Positions 1 to 6,303 of a stretch of DNA of 7,250 bases are shown here, in pieces; position 1 is the first letter of the stretch, and each line of letters starts with the position of its first letter. The position numbers and the translations under genes are program-made. The stretch lies in contig CAZZVB010000209.1 in assembly GCA_964657445.1 (NCBI GenBank), forward strand, positions 1 through 7,250. Direction: 5' to 3'. The notes below the pieces were generated by a model. It had not been told where the DNA came from. It was given only the letters and a program-made list of their open reading frames with translations, and ran no database searches. The DNA is from LMUY01 sp964657445. Lineage in GTDB: Bacteria > Pseudomonadota > Alphaproteobacteria > Acetobacterales > Acetobacteraceae.

Positions 1-20
1 GCTTCGCTTGCCCATCCTAC
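1..20. repeat. Edge of a possible dispersed intergenic repeat
   Basis: Read on the minus strand this is GTAGGATGGGCAAGCGAAGC. It resembles the outer arm of a GTAGG(A/G)TGGGCAAAGCG-type repeat that I recall from intergenic regions of many proteobacteria. Only one arm is present, because the window begins here, so the expected complementary arm cannot be seen. The TAG inside it (17-19) is the stop codon of the neighbouring sulfotransferase gene. The identification rests on remembered pattern similarity, not on a second copy in the window. Confidence 0.3.
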
Positions 21-1078
21 ACCAGTTCGTCCACTTCGACCGGAGTCGGGGCTGCGTCCGTCTGCGTGATGGCCTGCCTCGGGAACAGCGACAGATCAGT
101 CAGGCTGTAGCCATATCCGCGCACCCGGTCTTCATACCTGGCAAGGATCGCCTGGCCTTCCTGCGCCGTGGACAACAGGTCCATGCCAAACCGCGACAGC
201 AGGTAACGGCGGCCCTTGCTGCGCAATCCCCAGACCAGGCGCTTGGCCGCGGGCGGCGTGACCTCCGCATTGGACCGTTCGACAGGCGCCGTCCGGGCAA
301 GGTAGTAGGTTTGCCAATCGCGAAAGTAGCCGCGGTTGAAGTCCTGCGTCGGCAGCGGCGCCGCGACGGACGGGCTCAGCCCGAGCATCCTGTGAACGCC
401 GGCGACGGTGCCGCGCGGATCGGTCACGAGCTGCTCGTAGGAGATCCAGATCGCCTGCCGCAGGCTGGGCAGGTTCCGCCGCATGATGTCCTGCGCGGCC
501 AGCCAATGGTCCACCAGGGAGAACAGGCTGGTCCCGCTCCATTTACGGGTCGCGAGCGATACCGCGATGGGATGGCGGGTGATGAACACGAAGGCCACAT
601 CGTCAAACAGGGACTGCAGGAATCGGGCATTGAGGCCGTTGCCGGGCGACTTCTCGATCAGGACCGGGCGCGACATGTCCCAAAAGGGCGACCATTGCTG
701 CATCAGACGCTGCCGCAGGTCTGCGGCCAGACCCGGCGAGCGTTCGGCCATCCGGCTCGCACCGGGCGCAAAGGCAAAACGCCCCGGGCCACCGAACTCG
801 CGATCGCCTGCAAACACGTCTTGCAAATACTGCCCCTCGTCCATCACGACGCCGGTGCCGGCCATGGCCGAAACCTCGGGATGCTGCCCCAACAGCCGGG
901 TCAGGTGGGTCGTGCCGCTACGATGCAGCCCACCGACGAAAACGATCGTCCGCCCTTCCGCCGCCCCGGTGCTCACGGCCGGTGTTTCCGGACAGGACTT
1001 GGCCTTTGGTTCACGATCGGCGGGACCTCGGATGTGCCTATGGGCGTATGCAAGTTCAGGATATGCCACCCGAACCAT
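17..1078 (-). CDS. Sulfotransferase family protein
   Basis: Encodes 353 residues. The core matches the PAPS-dependent sulfotransferase fold. A P-loop-like 5'-phosphosulfate-binding motif, GGLHRSGTT, lies at about residues 49-57. An EKSPGN motif is at about 142-147. A 3'-phosphate-binding strand, VFITRHPIAVSLA, follows at about 164-176, with R168 and S174 as the expected contacts. Proteins of this family move a sulfuryl group from PAPS to a hydroxyl or amine of a glycan, lipid or small molecule. The acceptor here cannot be told from sequence. There is no signal peptide or clear membrane segment, so it is probably cytosolic or peripheral. The first 42 residues precede the core and are weakly characteristic. 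The ATG at 1078 is the earliest possible ATG, since an in-frame TAG lies two codons upstream, but a later start is possible. No obvious Shine-Dalgarno is seen. It is divergent from the transporter operon and probably functionally unrelated to it. Confidence 0.88.
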   Translation of the reverse strand: MVRVAYPELAYAHRHIRGPADREPKAKSCPETPAVSTGAAEGRTIVFVGGLHRSGTTHLTRLLGQHPEVSAMAGTGVVMDEGQYLQDVFAGDREFGGPGRFAFAPGASRMAERSPGLAADLRQRLMQQWSPFWDMSRPVLIEKSPGNGLNARFLQSLFDDVAFVFITRHPIAVSLATRKWSGTSLFSLVDHWLAAQDIMRRNLPSLRQAIWISYEQLVTDPRGTVAGVHRMLGLSPSVAAPLPTQDFNRGYFRDWQTYYLARTAPVERSNAEVTPPAAKRLVWGLRSKGRRYLLSRFGMDLLSTAQEGQAILARYEDRVRGYGYSLTDLSLFPRQAITQTDAAPTPVEVDELV

Positions 1079-1203
1079 CAGCTAACCGTTAACCCAATCC
1101 ATCCAAGCCAGGGTTTGGCGAGGTGTGCGCCCATGGTGCGGGATATGGACGGCTGGTCCGGCGACCGACTAGGTTCAGGCCATTCAGGTCGGGGATTCCT
1201 GCC
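1079..1203. other. Divergent intergenic region (sulfotransferase / potF)
   Basis: This 125-bp gap should hold promoters for both divergent units. I found no convincing -35/-10 pair on either strand. Visible details are a GTTAAC palindrome next to the sulfotransferase start (about 1088-1093) and a direct repeat TTCAGG at 1174-1179 and 1183-1188, nine bases apart, just upstream of the potF ribosome-binding region. A GGGGA at 1191-1195 is a plausible weak Shine-Dalgarno for the ATG at 1204. Regulatory meaning of the repeats is not established. Confidence 0.4.
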
Positions 1204-2295
1204 ATGGGGCGTTTCGTTCTCGCGCTGCTCGCCATCGGGTTTGCTGGGTGGGCCCAAGCCGCCGCGGCACAGGACAAAGTGCTGAATGTTTATAACTGGA
1301 CCGACTACATCGACCCGGCGGCGCTGGACCGTTTCAAGAAAGAAACGGGCGTCGAGCTTCATTACGACGTCTACGATTCGCTCGAGACTCTCGAGGGCAA
1401 GATGCTGGCCGGCCATTCGGGTTACGACATCATCGTGCCCACGTCGGAGCCGACTTTCTCCCGCCTGATCCGCGCCGGCGCGCTGCTGCCGCTCGACAAG
1501 TCCAAGATCCCGAACATGGCCGGCGAGGACCCGGCGCTGCTGTCGCGGGTCGCCACCTCCGACCCCGGCAACAAGTACGGCGCGATCTATCTGTGGGGCA
1601 CGATCGGGCTGGGCGAGATCCCGTCCAAGATCAAGGCCTTGTTCCCCGATGCGCCGCTCGATAGCTGGGACCTGCTGTTCAAGCCCGAGAACGCCAAGAA
1701 GCTGGCGGCCTGCGGCATCACCATGATGGACAGCGCCACCGACGTGATCCCCTCGGTGCTCAAATACCTGCACCATGACCCGTCCAGCACCGACCCGAAG
1801 GATCTGGCCGAGGTCGAGACGACGCTGATGGCGATCCGCCCCTATATCCGCACCTTCGCCAGCGGCGGCATGGTCGAATCGCTCGCCGCCGGGCAGACCT
1901 GCCTTGGGATGGACTACTCGGGCGACGTGATCCAGGCCGCGGGCCGGGCCGCCGAGGCCAAGCAGGCTGAAGTGACTTACGTGGCGCCTAAGGAGTTCAC
2001 CCAGCTCTGGTTCGACATGCTGGCGATCCCCAAGGATGCGCCGCATCCGGCGCTGGCGATGCAGTTCATCAACTTCATCCTCCAGCCGGCCGTGATCGCA
2101 GGCGTCACCAACACGGTGCAATACCCGAATGCCGTGCCCGCCAGCCGTGACAAGGTCAGCGCTGCCGTGCGCGACAACCCGAACGTCTATCCCACCGAAG
2201 CGGCCTTAGGGCGGTCCTTCACCGTGGCCGCCGCGAAGGAGGCCGCGGTCAAGGCGCGCACCCGCCTATGGGCGCACTTCAAGGCCGGCCAGTAA
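1204..2295 (+). CDS. potF: Polyamine ABC transporter periplasmic binding protein (PotF/PotD family)
   Basis: Encodes 363 residues, close to the roughly 370 of E. coli PotF. The first 22 or so residues form a Sec signal peptide: GRF start, hydrophobic core VLALLAIGFAGWA, then an AQAAAAQ cleavage region. The mature protein opens with VLNVYNWTDYIDP (about 26-38), the family hallmark. YDVYDSLETLEGKMLAG follows, then YLWGTIGLGEIP (about 129-140) and a late VRTRxW-like end (KARTRLWAHFK). By alignment from memory with the PotF-putrescine site, acidic residues at D34, D241 and D271 and Y307 are kept. PotF's W244 and F276 correspond to Y238 and W269. It should capture polyamines or related cations in the periplasm and deliver them to the permease. 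The ATG at 1204 is preferred over an in-frame GTG at 1123 because it places the signal peptide at the N-terminus and has GGGGA 8 nt upstream. It is the first gene of the operon, and the potG GTG lies 6 nt after its stop. Exact substrate is inferred at family level only. Confidence 0.93.
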   Translation: MGRFVLALLAIGFAGWAQAAAAQDKVLNVYNWTDYIDPAALDRFKKETGVELHYDVYDSLETLEGKMLAGHSGYDIIVPTSEPTFSRLIRAGALLPLDKSKIPNMAGEDPALLSRVATSDPGNKYGAIYLWGTIGLGEIPSKIKALFPDAPLDSWDLLFKPENAKKLAACGITMMDSATDVIPSVLKYLHHDPSSTDPKDLAEVETTLMAIRPYIRTFASGGMVESLAAGQTCLGMDYSGDVIQAAGRAAEAKQAEVTYVAPKEFTQLWFDMLAIPKDAPHPALAMQFINFILQPAVIAGVTNTVQYPNAVPASRDKVSAAVRDNPNVYPTEAALGRSFTVAAAKEAAVKARTRLWAHFKAGQ

Positions 2296-2301
2296 CCCCG
2301 G

Positions 2302-3366
2302 GTGACGGCAGCCCACGTTGACGTCGCCAGCCTGACCGTCCGCTACGGCGGCTGGACCGCGCTCGAGGCGCTGGACCTTGGGATCGGCCGGGGTGAGCTG
2401 TTCGTGCTGCTCGGCGGCTCCGGTTCGGGCAAGACCACGCTGCTGCGCACGCTCGCCGGGTTCATCGCGCCCGCCTCCGGCCGCATCACGCTGGGCGGCC
2501 GCGACATCACGGCGCTGCCGCCGCATCGCCGGCCGGTCAACACGATGTTCCAGTCCTACGCGCTGTTCCCGCACATGACCGTCGCCGCCAACATCGGCTT
2601 CGGCCTGCGCCGGCAGGGCCTGCCGCGGGCCGAGGTGGCGCGCCGGGTCGATGAGTTGCTGGCGCTGGTGCGGTTGGAGGAGTTTGCGAACCGCCGCCCG
2701 GACGCGCTCTCCGGCGGCCAGCGCCAGCGCGTCGCCCTCGCCCGCAGCCTGGCCCCGCGCCCCGAACTGCTGCTGCTCGATGAACCGCTCTCCGCACTCG
2801 ACCGCGGCCTGCGCGAGGCGACGCGAACGGAGCTGGTGCGCGTGCAGCGCCAGCTCGGCACCACCTTCGTGCTCGTCACGCATGACCAGGAGGAGGCGCT
2901 GTCCATGGCGACCCGCATCGGCCTGCTCGAACGCGGGCGGCTGGCGCAGGTGGGCACGCCGACCGAGATCTACGAACACCCTGTCAGCCGCAGCGTGGCC
3001 GAGTTCATGGGGGCTGCGAACATCCTGGCCGCCCGCGTGCGCGAACCCGGCGTGCTCGACCTCCCAGCGCCGGGCATCGCCGCCCGGGCCGACACCGGCG
3101 GCCATACCGGCGACTTGCACATGGCGTTGCGGCCGGAGCGGCTGCGGCTGTCGTCCGGCGCTGCGGACGCGGCCAATTCCGTCGCCGGCCAGGTGGTGGA
3201 AAGCGCCTATCGCGGCATCGTGGTCGATCACCGCATCCGGGTCGGCGCCGACACGATGCTGCTGGTCAGCCAGCCGCTCGGCGACGGCGCCGGGCGCGCG
3301 CTGCCGCCGGGCGAAGCGGTCTGCGTGTCGTGGGCGCCCGAAGCCTGCATCCTGTTGCCCGGCTGA
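2302..3366 (+). CDS. potG: Polyamine ABC transporter ATP-binding protein (PotG/PotA family)
   Basis: Encodes 354 residues with a complete nucleotide-binding domain. Walker A GGSGSGKT is at 38-45 and the Q-loop glutamine is Q84 in TMFQSYALFPH. The ABC signature LSGGQ is at 136-140, Walker B LLLLDE at 156-161, the D-loop SALD at 164-167 and the switch histidine is H194. From about residue 235 a TOBE-type regulatory domain follows (LRPERLRLS, then AYRGIVVDHRIRVG), as in PotA/PotG/FbpC importers. It hydrolyses ATP at the inner face of the cytoplasmic membrane to drive uptake through the permease. The start is a GTG 6 nt after the potF stop with no clear Shine-Dalgarno close by, so translation is probably coupled to potF. 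Its TGA shares one base with the ATG of the permease gene (TGATG). All catalytic motifs are intact. Confidence 0.95.
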   Translation: MTAAHVDVASLTVRYGGWTALEALDLGIGRGELFVLLGGSGSGKTTLLRTLAGFIAPASGRITLGGRDITALPPHRRPVNTMFQSYALFPHMTVAANIGFGLRRQGLPRAEVARRVDELLALVRLEEFANRRPDALSGGQRQRVALARSLAPRPELLLLDEPLSALDRGLREATRTELVRVQRQLGTTFVLVTHDQEEALSMATRIGLLERGRLAQVGTPTEIYEHPVSRSVAEFMGAANILAARVREPGVLDLPAPGIAARADTGGHTGDLHMALRPERLRLSSGAADAANSVAGQVVESAYRGIVVDHRIRVGADTMLLVSQPLGDGAGRALPPGEAVCVSWAPEACILLPG

Positions 3367-4223
3367 TGCGCTGGCTGGTCCTCGGCCCGGTCTGGCTGTG
3401 GCTGCTGCTGTTCATCGCCATGCCCGCGATCATCGTCGTGGCGCTGTCCTTCTCGGAAGCCGCGGCCAGCGTGCCGCCCTATGCGCCGCTGCTCACCTGG
3501 GACGGCTGGACGCCGGTGCTGCATCTGCTGGGCGACAACTACCAGACCCTGGTGCAGGACGATTTCTACCTGAGCGCCGCGCTGCAAAGCCTGCTGGTCG
3601 CGTCGGTGTCGTCGGTCTGCTGCCTGCTGATCGGCTTCCCGATGGCGCTCGCCATCGCCCGCGCGCCGGAGCGCTGGCGTTCCCTGTTGCTGCTGCTGGT
3701 GATGCTGCCGTTCTGGACCGGCTTTCTGCTGCGCATCGTCGCCTGGATCGGCCTGCTCGGCGACGAGGGCTGGATCAACACGGCCCTGATCGGCCTGGGC
3801 ATCATCGGCTCTCCGCTGCACATGCTCTACACGCGCTTCGCGATGTACGTCGGCATCGTCTATTGCTACCTGCCCTTCATGATCCTGCCGCTCTACGCCC
3901 GCCTATCCCGCCTGGACCCGGACCTGGAAGAAGCCGCCTCCGACCTCGGCGCCGCTCCGCTGCGCGTGTTCGTCTCCATCACCCTGCCGTTAGCGCTGCC
4001 AGGCATCGCGGCCGGGCTGGCGCTGGTGTTCATGCCCGCAGTCGGCGAGTATGTGATCCCCGAACTCCTCGGCGGCCCGGCCGCGCAGACGGTGGGGCGC
4101 GCGTTGTGGAACGAGTTCTTCGAGAACCACGACTGGCCCATGGCCGCCGCGCTGGCGAATGTGCTGCTGGTGGGATTGCTGCTGCCGCTGGCGGTTCTCC
4201 GGTCCGGTCAAAAGCGCCTCTAA
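3366..4223 (+). CDS. potH: Polyamine ABC transporter permease (PotH/PotB family)
   Basis: Encodes 285 residues with six predicted membrane helices at roughly 5-28, 70-98, 105-131, 157-179, 210-233 and 258-278. The cytoplasmic EAA loop, EEAASDLGAAPLRVF...LPLALPG (about 188-213), is the site that docks on the ATPase. The segment PFWTGFLLRIVAWIGLLGDEGWIN (about 115-138) is typical of PotB/PotH rather than PotC/PotI permeases. The ATG at 3366 overlaps the potG stop as TGATG. An in-frame start at 3330 would only add residues read through the end of potG and is less likely. The usual next gene, potI, is not present: 28 bp after this stop comes the end of a convergent gene. The transporter may use a PotI encoded elsewhere, or this permease may pair with itself. 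The family call is firm and the substrate is inferred. Confidence 0.93.
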   Translation: MRWLVLGPVWLWLLLFIAMPAIIVVALSFSEAAASVPPYAPLLTWDGWTPVLHLLGDNYQTLVQDDFYLSAALQSLLVASVSSVCCLLIGFPMALAIARAPERWRSLLLLLVMLPFWTGFLLRIVAWIGLLGDEGWINTALIGLGIIGSPLHMLYTRFAMYVGIVYCYLPFMILPLYARLSRLDPDLEEAASDLGAAPLRVFVSITLPLALPGIAAGLALVFMPAVGEYVIPELLGGPAAQTVGRALWNEFFENHDWPMAAALANVLLVGLLLPLAVLRSGQKRL

Positions 4224-4241
4224 TTTGACCTACAACTGCTA

Positions 4242-4262
4242 CGGCCGCCCCTTAAGCGGCTG
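4242..4262. terminator. Possible weak stem-loop between convergent genes
   Basis: CGGCCGC (4242-4248) pairs with GCGGCTG (4256-4262), including one G-T wobble, around a 7-base loop. It lies across the 3' end of the DUF2161 gene, just after the end of potH. There is no T-tract on either side, so it would be an atypical terminator. Position between two convergent operons is the main argument. Confidence 0.25.
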
Positions 4263-4905
4263 GTGAGACATCCCCAATCGCCAGCCGCCCCATCTCGCTC
4301 AACCGATACGTCCCGCGCGTCACCCGCTCAAACCAGCCATAAACATTCTGCAGCAGGATCGCCGGCGCCTCCGGCGTCACCTGCGCCAGCGCCCGCGTGG
4401 TCGCTTCGCCGGCCCGCAGCGCCTCCGCGCAAGCCAGGGCGCGCTGGCGATAGGCGGTCATGATCGGCTGCCGCACCGAACCACCCGGCGTCGGATCGCC
4501 CCGGCGGCGCGTGTGCTCCCGCAGCAGCACGGCGCGGCGCTTGGCATTTGGCCTCGGCTTGTAACCAGACGGTTCGGCCAGCACGCTGACGTTTCCGTCC
4601 GTGCCCACGGTCAGCAGCCCGAAGCCGAGCAGACGGCACAGCTTCACCACCCGGCGATCCCGGTCCCGCCCGCGCCTGGTATGCGGCACCGCCAGCCACA
4701 CCGCATCCGCCGCCGCCATCCGGTCCGTGGCCTGCAGCAGCAGGTCCAGGTTGAACCCCAGCTTCAGCTCGCAAATCACCAGCAGCGGCGGCTCGCCCTC
4801 CCGCACGGCGACGATGTCGCAGCCGCCGATCTCGCCCTTGGCCGAAAACCCCTGCGCTTCCAGGAACGCCTTGACCGCGGCGTAGAGCGCCGTTTCCGCC
4901 CGCAT
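4252..4905 (-). CDS. DUF2161-family protein with PD-(D/E)XK nuclease-like fold
   Basis: Encodes 217 residues, the usual size for the DUF2161 family. The N-terminal half carries the PD-(D/E)XK signature: D30 in GGCDIVAV, then E46-x-K48 in VICELKLG, followed by a helix with Q58 in LLLQATDRM. These are the expected metal-binding and catalytic positions, so the site looks intact. The C-terminal part (about 150-217) has a helical, winged-helix-like look (ATTRALAQVTPEAPAILLQN, then GWFERVTRGTYRLSEMG), as in DNA-binding domains. No signal peptide or membrane segment is present, so it is cytosolic. Biochemical activity of the family is not established to my knowledge; the nuclease role is inferred from the fold. 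Its ATG directly follows the TAG of lrgB with no intervening base and no Shine-Dalgarno, so it is probably translated by coupling. It is the last gene of the minus-strand operon. Confidence 0.85.
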   Translation of the reverse strand: MRAETALYAAVKAFLEAQGFSAKGEIGGCDIVAVREGEPPLLVICELKLGFNLDLLLQATDRMAAADAVWLAVPHTRRGRDRDRRVVKLCRLLGFGLLTVGTDGNVSVLAEPSGYKPRPNAKRRAVLLREHTRRRGDPTPGGSVRQPIMTAYRQRALACAEALRAGEATTRALAQVTPEAPAILLQNVYGWFERVTRGTYRLSEMGRLAIGDVSPAA

Positions 4906-5619
4906 CTACAGGAACGAAGCAAGCAGCGGCACCAGGATAGCGGTGAACACCCCGTTCAGCCCGATCGCAAGCCCGCCGAACGCTCCCGCGGTTTCGTTCA
5001 CCAGAATGATGCGCGCCGTCGCCAAGCCGTGCCCGGCCGTGCCCGCCGCAAGGCCCTGCGCGCGCCAATCCGTCACCCGGGCCGCCCGCATCACCAGCGG
5101 CCCGATCAGCACGGCCGTCAGCCCGGTCAGCAGCACGAACACCGCCGCCAGGGCAGGGGAGCCGCCGATCTGTTCGGCAACACCCATCGCGATCGGCGTC
5201 GTCACGGATTTGGGCGCCAGCGACAGCACCACCGTCCGCGACGCGCCCAGCAGGCGGGAAATCACCATCGCGCTGACTGCCGCCACGGCAGACCCGGCCA
5301 GCAAAGCCGGCACGATGGCCGGGGCGGATCGCCGGATGCGTGCAAGATTGGCGTGCATCGGGATCGCCAGCGCCACCGTCGCCGGGCCGAGGAGGAATTG
5401 CACATACTGGCCGCCCTCGAAATACGCCCGGTACGGCGTTCCTGTCGCCAGCAGCAGCGTCACCAGCATCAGGATGCTCAGCAGCATCGGGTTGGCCAGC
5501 ACGTGCCCGCGCGCCAGGCGGTTGAGGAACACCGACGCCTGCCAGGCCAGCAGGGTCGCCATCAACCCGAGCAGCGGCGTGGTTTGCAGGTAAACCCACA
5601 GGCTGGTTACGCCCATCAT
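4906..5619 (-). CDS. lrgB: LrgB/CidB family membrane protein
   Basis: From the ATG at 5619 it encodes 237 residues, normal for LrgB. Family blocks are LGPATVALAIP (77-87), SLAPKSVTTPIAM (133-145) and TAGHGLATAR (194-203). Several hydrophobic helices span the length, placing it in the cytoplasmic membrane. LrgB works with LrgA. The pair was first described as holin/antiholin-like modulators of murein hydrolase activity, and later work on related pairs points to pyruvate or similar small carboxylate transport (plant PLGG1 is a glycolate/glycerate carrier). Which applies here is not visible. Two adjacent ATGs (5619 and 5616) overlap the lrgA stop codon. A still earlier in-frame start at 5652 would overlap lrgA by 37 nt and adds a non-family N-terminus, so I reject it. 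DUF2161 begins immediately after its stop. Confidence 0.92.
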   Translation of the reverse strand: MMGVTSLWVYLQTTPLLGLMATLLAWQASVFLNRLARGHVLANPMLLSILMLVTLLLATGTPYRAYFEGGQYVQFLLGPATVALAIPMHANLARIRRSAPAIVPALLAGSAVAAVSAMVISRLLGASRTVVLSLAPKSVTTPIAMGVAEQIGGSPALAAVFVLLTGLTAVLIGPLVMRAARVTDWRAQGLAAGTAGHGLATARIILVNETAGAFGGLAIGLNGVFTAILVPLLASFL

Positions 5620-5957
5620 GGCCGATGCCCGCCCAGCCGCTGCATGATCCACCCGGTCACGGCAAGGCCCAGCGCCGTCGAAACCAGCACTGACACCAGG
5701 ATCGGCAGCCAGTTCTCCCGCAAGGCATCGAGCTGTGTCACCACCCCCACACCGGCAGGAACGAACAGCAGCGACAGATGCCGCAGCAAGCCGTTTCCCG
5801 TGTCACGCAAGCCGTCGTCCGGCCCGCCGCGCACGATCAGCACGATCAGCAACAGCACCAGCCCGATGACCGGGCCAGGCAAAGGCAGGCCGATCGCGCG
5901 CGCGATGACCTCGCCCGCGAACTGGCACGCAATCAGGACCGTGAGGGCGCGGAGCAC
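5616..5957 (-). CDS. lrgA: LrgA/CidA family membrane protein
   Basis: Encodes 113 residues with four hydrophobic helices at about 4-21, 28-43, 60-76 and 84-104, the standard CidA/LrgA topology. Diagnostic blocks are QFAGEVIARAIGLPLPGPVIG (about 12-32) and LLRHLSLLFVPAGVGVV (57-73). It is expected to act with LrgB in the cytoplasmic membrane, either in control of envelope hydrolases or in small carboxylate transport. The start is a GTG, 4 nt after the TAG of the upstream exported-protein gene, and no other Met or Val start fits the first helix as well. No Shine-Dalgarno is seen, and two of the three GTG bases sit inside an 8-bp hairpin, pointing to coupling with the upstream gene. The TGA stop overlaps the lrgB start as ATGA. 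Confidence 0.92.
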   Translation of the reverse strand: MLRALTVLIACQFAGEVIARAIGLPLPGPVIGLVLLLIVLIVRGGPDDGLRDTGNGLLRHLSLLFVPAGVGVVTQLDALRENWLPILVSVLVSTALGLAVTGWIMQRLGGHRP

Positions 5958-5976
5958 GCCGCTATTGCAGCGGCGT
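5955..5976 (-). promoter_or_regulatory. Hairpin covering the lrgA start codon
   Basis: In the transcript sense, ACGCCGCT (5976-5969) pairs perfectly with AGCGGCGT (5963-5956) around the loop GCAAT. The stem contains the last bases of the TAG stop of the upstream gene, and G and T of the lrgA GTG start. With no Shine-Dalgarno nearby, the structure could keep lrgA silent unless a ribosome finishing the upstream gene opens it. The pairing is seen directly; the control role is inferred. Confidence 0.4.
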
Positions 5977-6303
5977 CGTCAGGCTGAAGCCGACGCCGGG
6001 CCGGGCCTTTCGCTCCTGATCGGCCTGCACCGACGAAGAGGGCGAGATGCCCTCACCGGTGTATTGATCACGCCGCGTAAAGAACCCCGGCCCGACCGAT
6101 CCGTCTTTCGACGCTCTCGTCGTCGGGGCCGACGCGTCCTGGTTGGGCGTAGGGGCAGCGTCGAAGCCGGGCGGTGTGTTGGGCCGCACAGGTTTCTTCG
6201 GCTTCACGGTGTAATCCGGCATGGGAGTCGAGGTGATGAAGCTGCCGGTCGGGCCGGCGGCCGCCAGGATCAGCCCCACCAACGGGATCATCGCGCGCAT
6301 CAT
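5962..6303 (-). CDS. Small exported proline/threonine-rich protein, unknown function
   Basis: Encodes 113 residues and I do not recognise a named family. The N-terminus MMRAMIPLVGLILAAAGPTG reads as a short Sec signal peptide with cleavage likely near residues 16-21; there is no lipobox cysteine. The mature part is low in hydrophobics and rich in Pro, Thr, Ser and charged residues (VKPKKPVRPNTPPGFDAAPTP at about 33-53). It then has RRDQYTGEGISPSSSVQADQ, a basic patch ERKARPG and the C-terminal tail VGFSLTTPLQ. This fits a largely disordered periplasmic or envelope-associated protein. Its two adjacent ATGs (6303, 6300) overlap the NUDIX stop codon and its stop lies 4 nt before lrgA, so it belongs to the operon. 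The tight spacing and clean signal peptide argue that it is real; no function can be assigned. Confidence 0.72.
   Translation of the reverse strand: MMRAMIPLVGLILAAAGPTGSFITSTPMPDYTVKPKKPVRPNTPPGFDAAPTPNQDASAPTTRASKDGSVGPGFFTRRDQYTGEGISPSSSVQADQERKARPGVGFSLTTPLQ

Noticed and set aside
1115..1147. potF promoter from TTGGCG (1115-1120) and GATATG (1142-1147)
   Set aside because: The 21-bp spacing is too long for a sigma-70 promoter and the boxes are poor matches.
8..1285. Plus-strand open frame of 425 codons opposite the sulfotransferase
   Set aside because: No recognisable motif and biased composition. The minus-strand frame has the sulfotransferase P-loop and 3'-phosphate motifs.
1078..2121. 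Minus-strand open frame of 347 codons opposite potF
   Set aside because: It runs antisense through conserved PotF blocks and shows Arg/Gly/Val/His-rich shadow composition.
2651..4228. Plus-strand open frame of 525 codons across potG and potH in another frame
   Set aside because: The translation is Arg/Ala/Pro/Cys-rich low-complexity sequence, while the overlapping frames encode an intact ABC ATPase and permease.
4328..5599. Minus-strand open frame of 423 codons over lrgB and DUF2161
   Set aside because: It is an alternate frame of the real genes, Gly/Ala/Arg/Asp-rich, with no domain. The LrgB and DUF2161 frames carry family motifs.
4252..5957. Phage lysis cassette (holin-like LrgAB with a nuclease)
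   Set aside because: No endolysin, phage structural or integrase gene is present. LrgA and LrgB are chromosomal family members, and the neighbours are metabolic.
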